Made by a program: the position numbers and the translations under genes. The notes under the pieces were generated by a model. That model was given only the letters and a program-made list of their open reading frames with translations. It did not search any database and was not told the origin of the DNA. Source: DATKFM01 sp046154965 (GTDB taxonomy: Bacteria > Pseudomonadota > Alphaproteobacteria > Dongiales > Dongiaceae). Taken from it: DNA of 32,950 nt. Positions 17,992 through 25,575 of this stretch are shown here, in pieces; the first letter of the stretch is position 1; the number at the start of each line of letters is the position of its first letter. The stretch is from contig JBJXDY010000111.1 in the NCBI GenBank assembly GCA_046154965.1, positions 1 through 32,950 on the forward strand. Direction: 5' to 3'.

Positions 17992-19692
17992 GTGCTGCAG
18001 AACCTGTCGATCCGTGACGTTCTGCTTATCGACCGGCTCGACCTGGATCTCAGCGCCGGTCTGTCGGCGCTGACAGGCGAAACCGGGGCCGGAAAATCCA
18101 TCCTGCTGGATGCTCTTGGCCTGGCTCTCGGCGGGCGGGCTGACAGCGGGCTTGTGCGGCCCGGTGCGGCCCAGGCCGGCGTCACCGCCGAGTTTGGCAT
18201 AGCGGCGGATCATCCCGTGTTTTCTCTGCTGCGCGAACAGGGCATCGACGAGGCCTCGCCGCTGATCCTGCGCCGGCAGATCGCCGCCGACGGGCGCGGC
18301 CGCGCCTTCATCAACGACCAGCCGGTCAGCGTCGCGCTGCTGCGCCGCTGCGGCGAGTTCCTGGTGGAAATCGAGGGCCAGTTCGAGCAGCAGGGCCTGC
18401 TCGATGCGGGCCATCATCGGGCGCTCCTGGATTCCTTCGGCGCTCTCAAAGGCAAGGCAGCGGAGCTGGCGCGGCTCTGGCGCGGCTGGCGGGCGGCGGG
18501 CACGGCGCGCGCCGGGCTGGAGGCGCAGATCCTGCAGGCGCGGCGCGATGAAGAATTCCTGCGCCACGCCGTCGGCGAGCTGACGGCGATCGAACCCAAG
18601 GCGGGCGAGGAAGCGGATCTGAGCGAACAGCGCCGCCTGCTGATGAACCGCGAAAAGCTCTTGGAGGCGCTGACCGCGGCACTGGAGGACCTCGCCGGCA
18701 GCGATGGCGCCGACCACGGGCTGCGCAGCGCGCAGCGGCGGCTTGACCGCATTGCCGATAAGGCCGGCGATCTGGTTGCGCCTGTCATCGCCGCCCTGGA
18801 CCGCGCCGGCAGCGAGCTGATGGAGGCGGTGGCCGCACTGGAGCGGCTGCTGCGCAATCCCGACCTGGCGCCCAAGCGGCTGGAGCAGATCGAGGAGCGG
18901 CTGTTCGCGCTGCGGGATCTCTCGCGCAAGTACAACGTGCCGGCGGACCTGCTGGCCGAGCATGGCGCGGCACTGGCCGAAAAGCTGGCGGCGCTGGATG
19001 ACCAGACCGGCCGGCTGGCCAAACTCACGCAGGCGGAGGCAATCGCGCGGCAGGCCTACATGTCGGCGGCGGAAGCGCTGAGCGCCGCCCGCCACAAGGC
19101 GGCGAAGAAGCTGGATGCCGCGGTCACCGCCGAGCTGCCGCCGCTGAAGCTGGACAAGGCGCGCTTTGCCACCCGCTTCGAGCGCCAGCCGGAGAGCGAC
19201 TGGGGCGAGCAGGGGCTCGACCGCGTCGCCTTCGAAGTGGCGACGAATCCCGGCCTGCCGCCCGGGCCGCTGGCGAAGATCGCGTCCGGCGGCGAGCTGT
19301 CGCGCTTCCTGCTGGCCTTGAAGGTGGTGCTGGCCGAAGCCGATCCGGTGCCGACGCTGGTGTTCGACGAGGTGGATAGCGGCGTCGGCGGCGCCACGGC
19401 GGCTGCCGTGGGCGAGCGGCTGGCGCGGCTGGCCTCGCGGCTGCAGGTCCTGGTCGTCACCCACTCGCCGCAGGTGGCGGCCCGCGCCGTCAGGCATTGG
19501 CGCGTCGAGAAGGCTAGCAGCGCAGCGCGCGGGGCCAAGGGCGCCACGGCGACGCGGGTGGTGGAGCTGGACGCCGCCGGCCGCCGCGAGGAGATCGCCC
19601 GCATGCTCTCCGGCGCCACCGTGACAGAAGAAGCGCGCGCCGCCGCCGACCAGCTCATGGCCCCGACCCGCGACCGTAAGGCGGCGCGATGA
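17992..19692 (+). CDS. recN: DNA repair ATPase RecN
   Basis: RecN is an SMC-like ATPase acting in double-strand break repair. The 566-residue protein has an N-terminal half-ATPase with Walker A G29-E-T-G-A-G-K35-S. A long coiled-coil centre (about 160-370) follows, then the C-terminal half with the ABC signature GGELSRFLLALK, Walker B VFDEVDSG (D459, E460) and VVTHSPQVAA. The start is GTG at 17992, six bases after the bamD stop. The stop overlaps the ligA ATG. Confidence 0.95.
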   Translation: MLQNLSIRDVLLIDRLDLDLSAGLSALTGETGAGKSILLDALGLALGGRADSGLVRPGAAQAGVTAEFGIAADHPVFSLLREQGIDEASPLILRRQIAADGRGRAFINDQPVSVALLRRCGEFLVEIEGQFEQQGLLDAGHHRALLDSFGALKGKAAELARLWRGWRAAGTARAGLEAQILQARRDEEFLRHAVGELTAIEPKAGEEADLSEQRRLLMNREKLLEALTAALEDLAGSDGADHGLRSAQRRLDRIADKAGDLVAPVIAALDRAGSELMEAVAALERLLRNPDLAPKRLEQIEERLFALRDLSRKYNVPADLLAEHGAALAEKLAALDDQTGRLAKLTQAEAIARQAYMSAAEALSAARHKAAKKLDAAVTAELPPLKLDKARFATRFERQPESDWGEQGLDRVAFEVATNPGLPPGPLAKIASGGELSRFLLALKVVLAEADPVPTLVFDEVDSGVGGATAAAVGERLARLASRLQVLVVTHSPQVAARAVRHWRVEKASSAARGAKGATATRVVELDAAGRREEIARMLSGATVTEEARAAADQLMAPTRDRKAAR

Positions 19693-21782
19693 GCGAGGCC
19701 GATAGCGCCGCGATTGCCGTCAAGGATTTGACGGAGAGCCAGGCCAAGGCGGAGCTGGCGCGGCTGGCGAAGGAAATCGCGCACCACGATCAGCTCTACC
19801 ATCAGCAGGACGCGCCGGAGATTTCCGACGCCGAGTATGACGAGCTGAAGAAGCGCAACGAGGCGATCGAGAAGCGCTATCCCGCGCTGCGGCGTCCCGA
19901 CAGTCCCTCGCTGCGCGTGGGCGCCGCGCCGGCGGCCGGCTTTGCCAAGGTCACCCATGCGCGGCCGATGCTGTCCCTCGACAACGCCTTCGACGAGGAC
20001 GACGCCCGGGAATTCGTCGCCCGCATCCGCCGCTTCCTCGGCCTGCCGGAGAGCGAGCCGATCGAATTCGTCGCCGAGCCGAAGATCGACGGCCTCTCCG
20101 CCTCGCTGCGCTATAAGGACGGCAAGTTCGTCCAGGGCGCCACCCGCGGCGACGGCACGGTGGGCGAGGACATCACCGCCAATCTGCGCACGCTGAAGGA
20201 TGTGCCGCCAACGCTCCACGGCAAGCACGTTCCCGCAGTGCTGGAGGTGCGCGGCGAGGTCTATATGCGCCGCGCCGATTTCCGGAAGCTGAACGAGGAG
20301 CGCGCCAAGGCCGGCGAACCGCTGTTCGCCAATCCGCGCAACTTCGCCGCCGGCTCGGTGCGGCAGATCGATCCCAAGATGACCGCGGCGCGGCCGCTGC
20401 GCTTCTTCGCCTATGCCTGGGGCGAAGTGAGCGAGCCCGTGGCCAAGACCCACTGGGATTTCCTCGACCGCCTGCATGATTGGGGTTTCCAGGTGAATCC
20501 CGAGCGAAAGCTCTGCCCGACGATCGACACCGCGCTCGATCTCTACCGCGACATCGCCGCGCGCCGCGCCACCCTGCCCTATGACATCGACGGCGTGGTC
20601 TACAAGGTGAACCGCTTCGACCTGCAAGAGCGGCTGGGCTTCGTCAGCCGCGCGCCGCGCTGGGCGGTGGCGCACAAGTTCCCCGCCGAGCAGGCGCAGA
20701 CCATCCTGCGGGAGATCACCATCCAGGTCGGCCGCACCGGTGCCTTGACGCCGGTGGCGGAGCTGGAGCCGATCACCGTCGGTGGCGTGGTGGTCTCCCG
20801 CGCCACGCTGCACAACGAGGACGAGCTGGCCCGCAAGGACATCCGCGTGGGCGACACCGTGATCATCCAGCGCGCCGGCGACGTGATCCCCCAGGTGGTC
20901 AGCGTCATCGACGACGCCGCGCACAAGCGCCGCAAGAAGTTCGAATTCCCCGACCGCTGCCCGATCTGCAACAGCCACGCCGTGCGCGAGGAGGGCGAGG
21001 CCGTGCGCCGCTGCACCGGCGGCCTGATCTGCCCCGCCCAGGCGATGGAGCGGCTGCGCCACTTCGTCAGCCGCAACGCCTTCGACATCGAGGGGCTGGG
21101 CTGGAAGAGCATCGAGGAGCTGTTCGCCGACGGGCTGATCAAGACGCCGGTCGATATCTTCCTTTTGGCCAAGAAACGCGACGCTCTGATGGAACGCGAG
21201 GGTTGGGGCGAGCAGTCGGTGGCCAACCTGATGCGCGCCATCGAGATCCGCCGCACAATCCCGCTGGAGCGATTCATCTACGCGCTCGGCATCCGCCAGG
21301 TGGGCGAGGCGACCGCGCGGCTGCTGGCGCGAAACTATGGCTCTTATGAAGCTTGGCGCGACGGCATGACCGCCGCCGCCAAGGATCCCGAAGGCGCCGC
21401 CTACCAGGAGCTGGACAGCATCGAGGGCATCGGCCCGTCGGTCGCCGCCGACATCCTCGCCTTCTTCGGCGAGAAGCATAACCTGAAGATCCTCGACGAT
21501 CTGGCGCGGGAGCTGCAGATCCAGGACTTCGTCCAGCCGAAATCCAGCGGCTCCGCCGTCGCCGGCAAGACCGTGGTCTTCACCGGCACCCTGGAGAAGA
21601 TGACCCGCAACGAGGCCAAGGCGCGGGCGGAGTCCCTGGGCGCCAAGGTGGCGGGCTCGGTATCGAAGAAAACCGACTATGTTGTGGTGGGCGCCGATGC
21701 CGGATCGAAGGCAACGAAGGCGGCGGAGCTGGGCGTGAAGACGCTGACCGAGGACGAGTGGCTGACGCTGATCGGCTCGTAG
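19689..21782 (+). CDS. ligA: NAD+-dependent DNA ligase LigA
   Basis: LigA seals nicks in duplex DNA using NAD+ in replication and repair. The 697-residue protein shows all family domains in order: the Ia domain (HHDQLYHQQDAPEISDAEYDEL), the adenylation domain with the nucleophile K132 in EPKIDG, an OB fold, a zinc finger with C424, C427, C442 and C448, helix-hairpin-helix repeats, and a C-terminal BRCT domain (about 620-697, GKTVVFTGTL). The ATG overlaps the recN stop as ATGA. I see no clear terminator directly after it. Confidence 0.97.
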   Translation: MSEADSAAIAVKDLTESQAKAELARLAKEIAHHDQLYHQQDAPEISDAEYDELKKRNEAIEKRYPALRRPDSPSLRVGAAPAAGFAKVTHARPMLSLDNAFDEDDAREFVARIRRFLGLPESEPIEFVAEPKIDGLSASLRYKDGKFVQGATRGDGTVGEDITANLRTLKDVPPTLHGKHVPAVLEVRGEVYMRRADFRKLNEERAKAGEPLFANPRNFAAGSVRQIDPKMTAARPLRFFAYAWGEVSEPVAKTHWDFLDRLHDWGFQVNPERKLCPTIDTALDLYRDIAARRATLPYDIDGVVYKVNRFDLQERLGFVSRAPRWAVAHKFPAEQAQTILREITIQVGRTGALTPVAELEPITVGGVVVSRATLHNEDELARKDIRVGDTVIIQRAGDVIPQVVSVIDDAAHKRRKKFEFPDRCPICNSHAVREEGEAVRRCTGGLICPAQAMERLRHFVSRNAFDIEGLGWKSIEELFADGLIKTPVDIFLLAKKRDALMEREGWGEQSVANLMRAIEIRRTIPLERFIYALGIRQVGEATARLLARNYGSYEAWRDGMTAAAKDPEGAAYQELDSIEGIGPSVAADILAFFGEKHNLKILDDLARELQIQDFVQPKSSGSAVAGKTVVFTGTLEKMTRNEAKARAESLGAKVAGSVSKKTDYVVVGADAGSKATKAAELGVKTLTEDEWLTLIGS

Positions 21783-21861
21783 AGGCGTCCCATCGTGCCG
21801 CATTGGCTGCAATCTTCCCGCGGCATTCTCCGCTATTTTCCGCACGCCCATCTCTCTGAAG

Positions 21862-22103
21862 CTGAAAGTGAATTTCCGAAAATCGCGAATTCCCAGGAAC
21901 CCTGATTTTGCAGAACGATGCCATACAAGGGAATCCCTAGCGCAAGAGTAAGCGATAACGCCCGCCCTCCAACCGCGGCGGCGTGCTGTATTCCGATATA
22001 CAATGTCCAACATCGAGGCCGCCGGGATCCAACCGAAGGCGGTCCACTATATGATCATGTTCCCATGAGAGAATCAAGGAATTTATCCTTAGAACGCGGG
22101 ACC
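21862..22103 (+). repeat. Diverged intergenic repeat, copy A
   Basis: This segment is colinear with copy B at 22521-22750 in the same orientation. The best anchors are CGATGCCATACAAGGGAA (from 21916; copy B has one change), TATTCCGAT (from 21989) and AAGGAATT (from 22076). Spacings between anchors agree within about 15 bases. Identity outside the anchors is low, so these are old copies or members of a dispersed family. No coding potential is evident. Borders are estimates. Confidence 0.5.
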
Positions 22104-22109
22104 TCATCG

Positions 22110-22217
22110 TTGTCATCCCCGCGAAAGCGGGGACCCAGGGGTTCAGGATGCATAGTTGGACAACATCCCGAATCGAGCTCTGCTTCTCCTGGGTCCCCGC
22201 TTTCGCGGGGATGACAA
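22110..22217. repeat. REPIN-like element: two inverted palindromic (REP-type) arms
   Basis: Two 30-base arms at 22110-22139 and 22188-22217 are exact reverse complements, separated by 48 bases. Each arm carries the hairpin core CCCCGCGAAAGCGGGG and ends in a TTGTCAT / ATGACAA tail. Two inverted REP sequences around a short spacer is the layout of a REPIN, a non-autonomous element moved by RAYT-type transposases. No transposase is in the window. Similar GAAAGCGGGGA palindromes are common in intergenic DNA of alphaproteobacteria. Confidence 0.75.
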
Positions 22218-22300
22218 TCTTAGGCAGCGCTGATTCAGCTTGATTGGACCGAGCTATAGGGATCATCCAGATAACTGTCCCAACCGCTTGGTGTTCATGG

Positions 22301-22350
22301 ATCCCGCATAATCTCGCTGCGCGAGATTTGCGGGATGACAAATATTGTCA
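22301..22350. repeat. Second palindromic element and adjoining TGACAA-ATA-TTGTCA
   Basis: ATCCCGCA (22301-22308) pairs with TGCGGGAT (22329-22336), and the inner ATCTCGC (22311-22317) pairs with GCGAGAT (22321-22327) around the loop TGC. The right end GCGGGATGACAA resembles the tail of the REP arms at 22110-22217. A further palindrome, TGACAA-ATA-TTGTCA, spans 22336-22350. The site lies just past the stop codon of the GNAT fragment, where a 3' hairpin or a REP insertion would be expected. Confidence 0.6.
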
Positions 22351-22355
22351 CCGCT

Positions 22356-22520
22356 TTACCGCGCCCGCTCCGCCGCGATCAAATCCGCCAGCCACACCTT
22401 CTGCTTCCCCGCACCATCGAAATTCCCGGGCGCGAGCCACGCCTCATGCGCCCGCTTCAGCGCCGGCCATTCCTTGTCGGTGACGGAGAACCAGGCGGTG
22501 CCGCGGTTGCGGCCGCGGTA
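22356..22520 (-). pseudogene. 3' fragment of a GNAT acetyltransferase gene
   Basis: The reverse strand encodes about 54 residues plus a TAA stop (from YRGRNRGTAWFSVTDKEWPA to the end). They match the C-terminus of the intact GNAT protein at 23863-24585. At DNA level 22377-22520 aligns with 23884-24027 without gaps, with 17 mismatches in 144 bases by my count (about 88% identity). The match stops abruptly at 22520, exactly where copy B of the 230-bp repeat begins. The acetyltransferase core is gone, so this is a remnant. An ATG in the adjoining repeat (22589) opens a 77-residue frame into it, but there is no sign that it is used. Confidence 0.85.
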
Positions 22521-22750
22521 CTCAAAAAGCGATTCCGGCAAGCATCGCAATTCCGGAAAAAGCGGAATTCCGGGAACGATGCCATGCAAGGGAAGCCGGC
22601 TTCGGGGCCATCAGGCACGCAGCCCGACGCGCCATATGCGATATTCCGATCTGTCTTGTCTGAAAATGCGGCCGAAACATTGCCGCCGCACTTGACATTA
22701 TTGGCAGATCGGCCGGAAAGATTAAGGAATTGTGTCCTGACGACGGCCGG
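22521..22750 (+). repeat. Diverged intergenic repeat, copy B
   Basis: Colinear partner of copy A (21862-22103), same orientation. Anchors are CGATGCCATGCAAGGGAA from 22577, TATTCCGAT from 22642 and AAGGAATT from 22724. Its left border coincides with the broken end of the GNAT fragment, which suggests that the element inserted there or mediated the deletion. It lies downstream of the RTX gene terminator. No protein is evident. Confidence 0.5.
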
Positions 22751-22773
22751 CGGAACGGCGGCTTTACGGACTT

Positions 22774-22820
22774 CAAAAAGACAATGGCCGGGCGCCGCCC
22801 GCAGCGGCATGCCCGGCCAT
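22774..22820 (-). terminator. Intrinsic terminator of the RTX gene
   Basis: On the minus strand a perfect 10-bp stem, ATGGCCGGGC / GCCCGGCCAT (22820-22811 and 22793-22784), encloses a GC-rich loop that can itself pair. It is followed by TGTCTTTTTG. It begins eight bases after the RTX stop codon. Confidence 0.8.
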
Positions 22821-22827
22821 CGGTTCG

Positions 22828-23739
22828 TCAGGCGACAGCCAGAACGATGTTGTCCTCCAGCACCGCGACGGATATCGCGCTGCTAACGAAGGCGACGCCG
22901 TCGAGCAGGGCTGCCGTTCCGGTCGCTCCGCCAGCGCCTGCCGCGCCGTCGGCGTCGAATCCGATCACCGTGCCCACTTTGCCGCTCGCCGCCGAGAAGG
23001 TGAGAAACCCTTCATCGACGAGCGCCTGCAGCGTTGCCGGGGCCGCGGCGAAACCGGCGATCAGTTGACTGATGTCCAGTATATCGCCGCCGGCCATCGG
23101 CGCACGCACACTGAAATCGGTGATCTCGTCGGCACCCGTCAGTGCTTCCGCGACATTGCCGAGTACGAATTTGTCGCTGCCGAGACCGCCGCGAAGGACA
23201 TCGCTGCCCGCCCCACCGGCCAGACGATCGCTGCCGTTGCCGCCGGAGAGCGAGTTTTCTCCGGCGTCGCCGACGAGCACATCGTTGAACCGCGAGCCCA
23301 TCACGTTCTCGACGCCGACCAAAACATCGCCTTCGGCGTCGCCGCCTTTACCGGTTCCCGCCGCCAGATCGACGGTAACGCCCGCCGGCGACAGCAAATA
23401 CGCCGCAGTGTCGGCATCGGCGCCGCCATCGAGCTGATCGGCGCCGGCGCCGCCCTGCAGCAGATCATTCCCCGCACCACCTTCGATGGTGTCGTTGCCA
23501 AGACCACCGGCCGCGGCGTCGTTGCCGTCACCGGCGGCGATAAGGTCGTTACCCGCACCGCCATCGACGATATCGTTGCCCGCGCCCGCCCGGACTACGT
23601 CATTGCCGATACCGGCCAGTATCACGTCGTTGCCTGCGCCACTGTCGATCGTATCGTTGCCGTCCAAAGCGACGATAAGATCGGCCAAATTCGTGCCGGC
23701 CAGGCTGTCTGCCTTCCGGGTACCTGCGATGAGTGCCAT
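22828..23739 (-). CDS. Small RTX (calcium-binding nonapeptide repeat) protein, probably type I secreted
   Basis: This acidic 303-residue protein is made largely of GGxGxDxxx-type repeats at about residues 26-106 and 152-192 (for example GGAGNDLIAAGDGNDAAAGG and GGAGSDVLRGGLGSDKF). Such repeats bind calcium and fold into a beta-roll outside the cell. The segment GSDKFVLG...DEITDFS and the C-terminal 110 residues resemble the C-terminal target region of type I secreted RTX proteins. There is no N-terminal signal peptide, as expected for that route. ATG at 23739 is preferred over an upstream in-frame start (23811) because GGAGGAAG sits just before it. No catalytic domain is visible, so its function is unknown; no secretion ATPase or adaptor gene is nearby. 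Confidence 0.82.
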   Translation of the reverse strand: MALIAGTRKADSLAGTNLADLIVALDGNDTIDSGAGNDVILAGIGNDVVRAGAGNDIVDGGAGNDLIAAGDGNDAAAGGLGNDTIEGGAGNDLLQGGAGADQLDGGADADTAAYLLSPAGVTVDLAAGTGKGGDAEGDVLVGVENVMGSRFNDVLVGDAGENSLSGGNGSDRLAGGAGSDVLRGGLGSDKFVLGNVAEALTGADEITDFSVRAPMAGGDILDISQLIAGFAAAPATLQALVDEGFLTFSAASGKVGTVIGFDADGAAGAGGATGTAALLDGVAFVSSAISVAVLEDNIVLAVA

Positions 23740-23862
23740 TTCTTCTTCCTCCGTTGAGAGGCCCCGCCGCGGCGCAAGGCGATAGATCGTGCATGCCGAA
23801 CAGCGGAACAACGGCGCGCAACGGCCTCTATTCCAAGGCTGAGTCGGTCAATTTGACGCAGG

Positions 23863-24585
23863 TTAGAGGGCGCGGTGACGGGCGATCAGATCGGCGAGCC
23901 TTTCCTTCTGCTTCCCCGCCCCATCGAAATTCCCGGGCGACAGCCAGGCCTCGTACGCACGCTTCAGAGCCGGCCATTCCTTGTCGATGATGGAGAACCA
24001 GGCGGTGTCGCGGTTGCGGCCGCGGTAGATGACGGCCTGGCGGAAGATGCCCTCGTAGGTGAAGCCGAGCCGCAGCGCCGCGCGCCTCGACGGCTCGTTC
24101 AGGGAATCGCATTTCCATTCGTAGCGCCGGTAGCCCAGCTCATCGAACACGCGGCACATCATCAGGAACATCGCTTCGGTCGAGGCGATCTTGTGCTGCA
24201 GCCGCGGCGAATAACTGATGTGGCCGACCTCGATCACGCCGTTGGCCGCATCGATGCGCAGATAGCTGGCAATGCCGGCGGCCTTGCCGGTTTTCTTGTC
24301 GATGACTGCGTGGAACAGCGGATCCTTTCCCAGGCAGGTGGCATCGATCCACTGCCGGTACTCGGCCAGCGAGGCGAACGGCCCCGCGCCCAGATAGGTG
24401 AAATTGCCGCCGTCCTTGTTCTCGAGGTTCGCTTCATGAAGTTCGGGCGCGTGGCGATCGGGATCGAGCGGCACCACCTCGCAGGTCCGCCCTGTCATGG
24501 ACGAGCGCGGCGGCAAAGGCCGCGCCTGCCAGCCGGGAACGGGAAAGCCGATCGGCTGGCCGAGGGCATTGGTAAGTGCGGTCAT
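23863..24585 (-). CDS. GNAT-family N-acetyltransferase
   Basis: This 240-residue protein belongs to the RimL-like branch of GNAT acetyltransferases, which transfer acetyl from acetyl-CoA to amino groups. It opens with TNALGQPIGFPVPGW, a conserved start for this subfamily. The fold then shows GKAAGIASYLRIDAANGVIEVGHI (core strands) and NEPSRRAALRLGFTYEGIFRQ, the typical C-terminal acetyl-CoA-side motif. The substrate is not predictable. The frame is open up to 24714, but the ATG at 24585 fits the family N-terminus. A second, truncated copy of its 3' end lies at 22356-22520, so the RTX gene is bracketed by GNAT sequences in direct orientation. Confidence 0.85.
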   Translation of the reverse strand: MTALTNALGQPIGFPVPGWQARPLPPRSSMTGRTCEVVPLDPDRHAPELHEANLENKDGGNFTYLGAGPFASLAEYRQWIDATCLGKDPLFHAVIDKKTGKAAGIASYLRIDAANGVIEVGHISYSPRLQHKIASTEAMFLMMCRVFDELGYRRYEWKCDSLNEPSRRAALRLGFTYEGIFRQAVIYRGRNRDTAWFSIIDKEWPALKRAYEAWLSPGNFDGAGKQKERLADLIARHRAL

Positions 24586-24835
24586 GGGAGTCTGCGCAGA
24601 TGAGTGCGGATATCGGCCGAACCTAACAGCCTCTGTAACATCCGGGCAACGAGCAATGCGCCATTCCGCGCCGGCCATACCGATTGCAACCGGCTGACCT
24701 GAAAACAGTTTCACCGCCGTTTACGGTTCGCTAACCCTTGCCGCCGACACTGCGCCGGCGAGACCGGCCGCGCGCCTGATCCGTCGGCAGCCGGGCGGCT
24801 GACCATGACGCGGGCCGCAACGAGGAGGAAATCCG
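24586..24835. other. Divergent intergenic region, no clear signal
   Basis: This 250-base gap separates the minus-strand GNAT gene from the plus-strand membrane protein pair and should hold both promoters. I see no convincing hexamer pair. A strong ribosome site GAGGAGG (24822-24828) precedes the plus-strand start. Confidence 0.4.
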
Positions 24836-25183
24836 ATGAAGATCTTCGGCGCATTGATTTCCGCATTAGGGGGCCTTTTGGCTCTGGTGTTGTCCGGCGG
24901 CGTCTATGCTCTCGGCGAATCCGCGGAGACCGTCGACACGGCCACGGCGGAAGTTCTATCGGGCATGGGTTCGATCGGCATGGGCATTTCCGTCATGATC
25001 CTGGTTCTGTCCGCATTTGCCTTCATGAGTTCGGGAAGGCTTGCCGGCATGATGCTCTGCGTCGCCTCGGTGTTCGGGTTCTTCACCGGCGGCGGCTTTA
25101 TCATGGCGCTGCCGTTCCTGGGCGGAATCCTTTGCATGGCCGGCGGCGGCGGCCGCGTGACCATGAGCAGCAATTACTCATAG
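24836..25183 (+). CDS. Small membrane protein, paralogue 1
   Basis: A 115-residue, strongly hydrophobic protein with about four membrane segments: about 4-25, 44-66, 70-86 and 88-102. The first could be an uncleaved signal anchor. The C-terminal half (GRLAGMMLCVASVFGFFTGG and following ALPFLGG) closely resembles the same region of the next protein, so the two are tandem paralogues. I do not recognise a named family with confidence; the length and Gly-rich helices resemble small DUF-type membrane proteins. The start is set by GAGGAGG seven bases upstream. A longer frame from 24805 in another register is not this gene. Confidence 0.75.
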   Translation: MKIFGALISALGGLLALVLSGGVYALGESAETVDTATAEVLSGMGSIGMGISVMILVLSAFAFMSSGRLAGMMLCVASVFGFFTGGGFIMALPFLGGILCMAGGGGRVTMSSNYS

Positions 25184-25221
25184 GCCGCCGCGGACTCCAG
25201 CAAAGCGCCGGAGCCGGCAAC

Positions 25222-25542
25222 ATGAAGAAGCTCGGCATCTGCCTCGGCCTGCTTGGCGGCGTCCTTAAGATGATCGGTCCCGGCCAGCTCAATCTCATCG
25301 GCGACGGCGCCGCGCAGATACCCGGCATGGGCGCAACCGGGATCGGCCTTGTGCCCATCGCCATTCTCGCCGCCTCGGGCTGCGGCTTCATCGGCGGCGG
25401 CCGCCTGGCCGGCATCACCCTGATGCTGGTGTCCATCTACGGCTTCTTCTTCGACGGCGGCCTGCTGATCGCCCTGCCTTTCTTCGGCAGCTTGATGATC
25501 ATCGCGGGGTCGGGGCGGACATCCGCCTACCGAGGCGGTTAG
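25222..25542 (+). CDS. Small membrane protein, paralogue 2
   Basis: A 106-residue hydrophobic protein, MKKLGICLGLLGGVLKMIGP..., with about three or four membrane segments. Its C-terminal half (GRLAGITLMLVSIYGFFFDGG, then ALPFFGS) aligns with paralogue 1 over about 45 residues without gaps. The ATG has GGAG eight bases upstream and lies 38 bases after paralogue 1. The same frame is open upstream to 24805 across paralogue 1, but that part has no coding character. Function unknown; the pair is probably co-transcribed and may interact. Confidence 0.7.
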   Translation: MKKLGICLGLLGGVLKMIGPGQLNLIGDGAAQIPGMGATGIGLVPIAILAASGCGFIGGGRLAGITLMLVSIYGFFFDGGLLIALPFFGSLMIIAGSGRTSAYRGG

Positions 25543-25575
25543 AAAGTCCCAATCGCCGCAGCGGCCCTTCGCCCG

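Larger units (their letters stand above)
21783..22358. other. Intergenic accessory patch with repeats, no gene
   Basis: This stretch after ligA has lower GC than its neighbours. It holds copy A of a 230-bp diverged repeat, a REPIN-like pair of palindromes and a second palindrome, each listed separately. Short frames are present but none has a ribosome site or recognisable protein. The first 80 bases and 22218-22300 show nothing I can identify. Confidence 0.6.

Noticed and set aside
19056..22013. Antisense open frame of 985 codons across recN and ligA
   Set aside because: It mirrors two certain genes in high-GC DNA, has low-complexity His/Asp/Gly-rich composition and no ribosome site or domain.
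21918..22214. Short plus-strand frame of 98 codons after ligA
   Set aside because: It runs through repeat copy A and the REPIN-like palindromes and has no ribosome site.
22110..22350. Possible CRISPR array
   Set aside because: The repeats are inverted, only two are identical, and there are no regular direct repeats or spacers.
23065..23757. Plus-strand frame of 230 codons opposite the RTX gene
   Set aside because: The minus strand shows clear calcium-binding repeats, a ribosome site and a terminator; the plus-strand frame is the mirror of a repetitive sequence.
24719..24737. TTTA-N7-CTAA as a CtrA site upstream of the membrane gene pair
   Set aside because: It departs from TTAA-N7-TTAA in both halves and stands alone, so chance is the better explanation.
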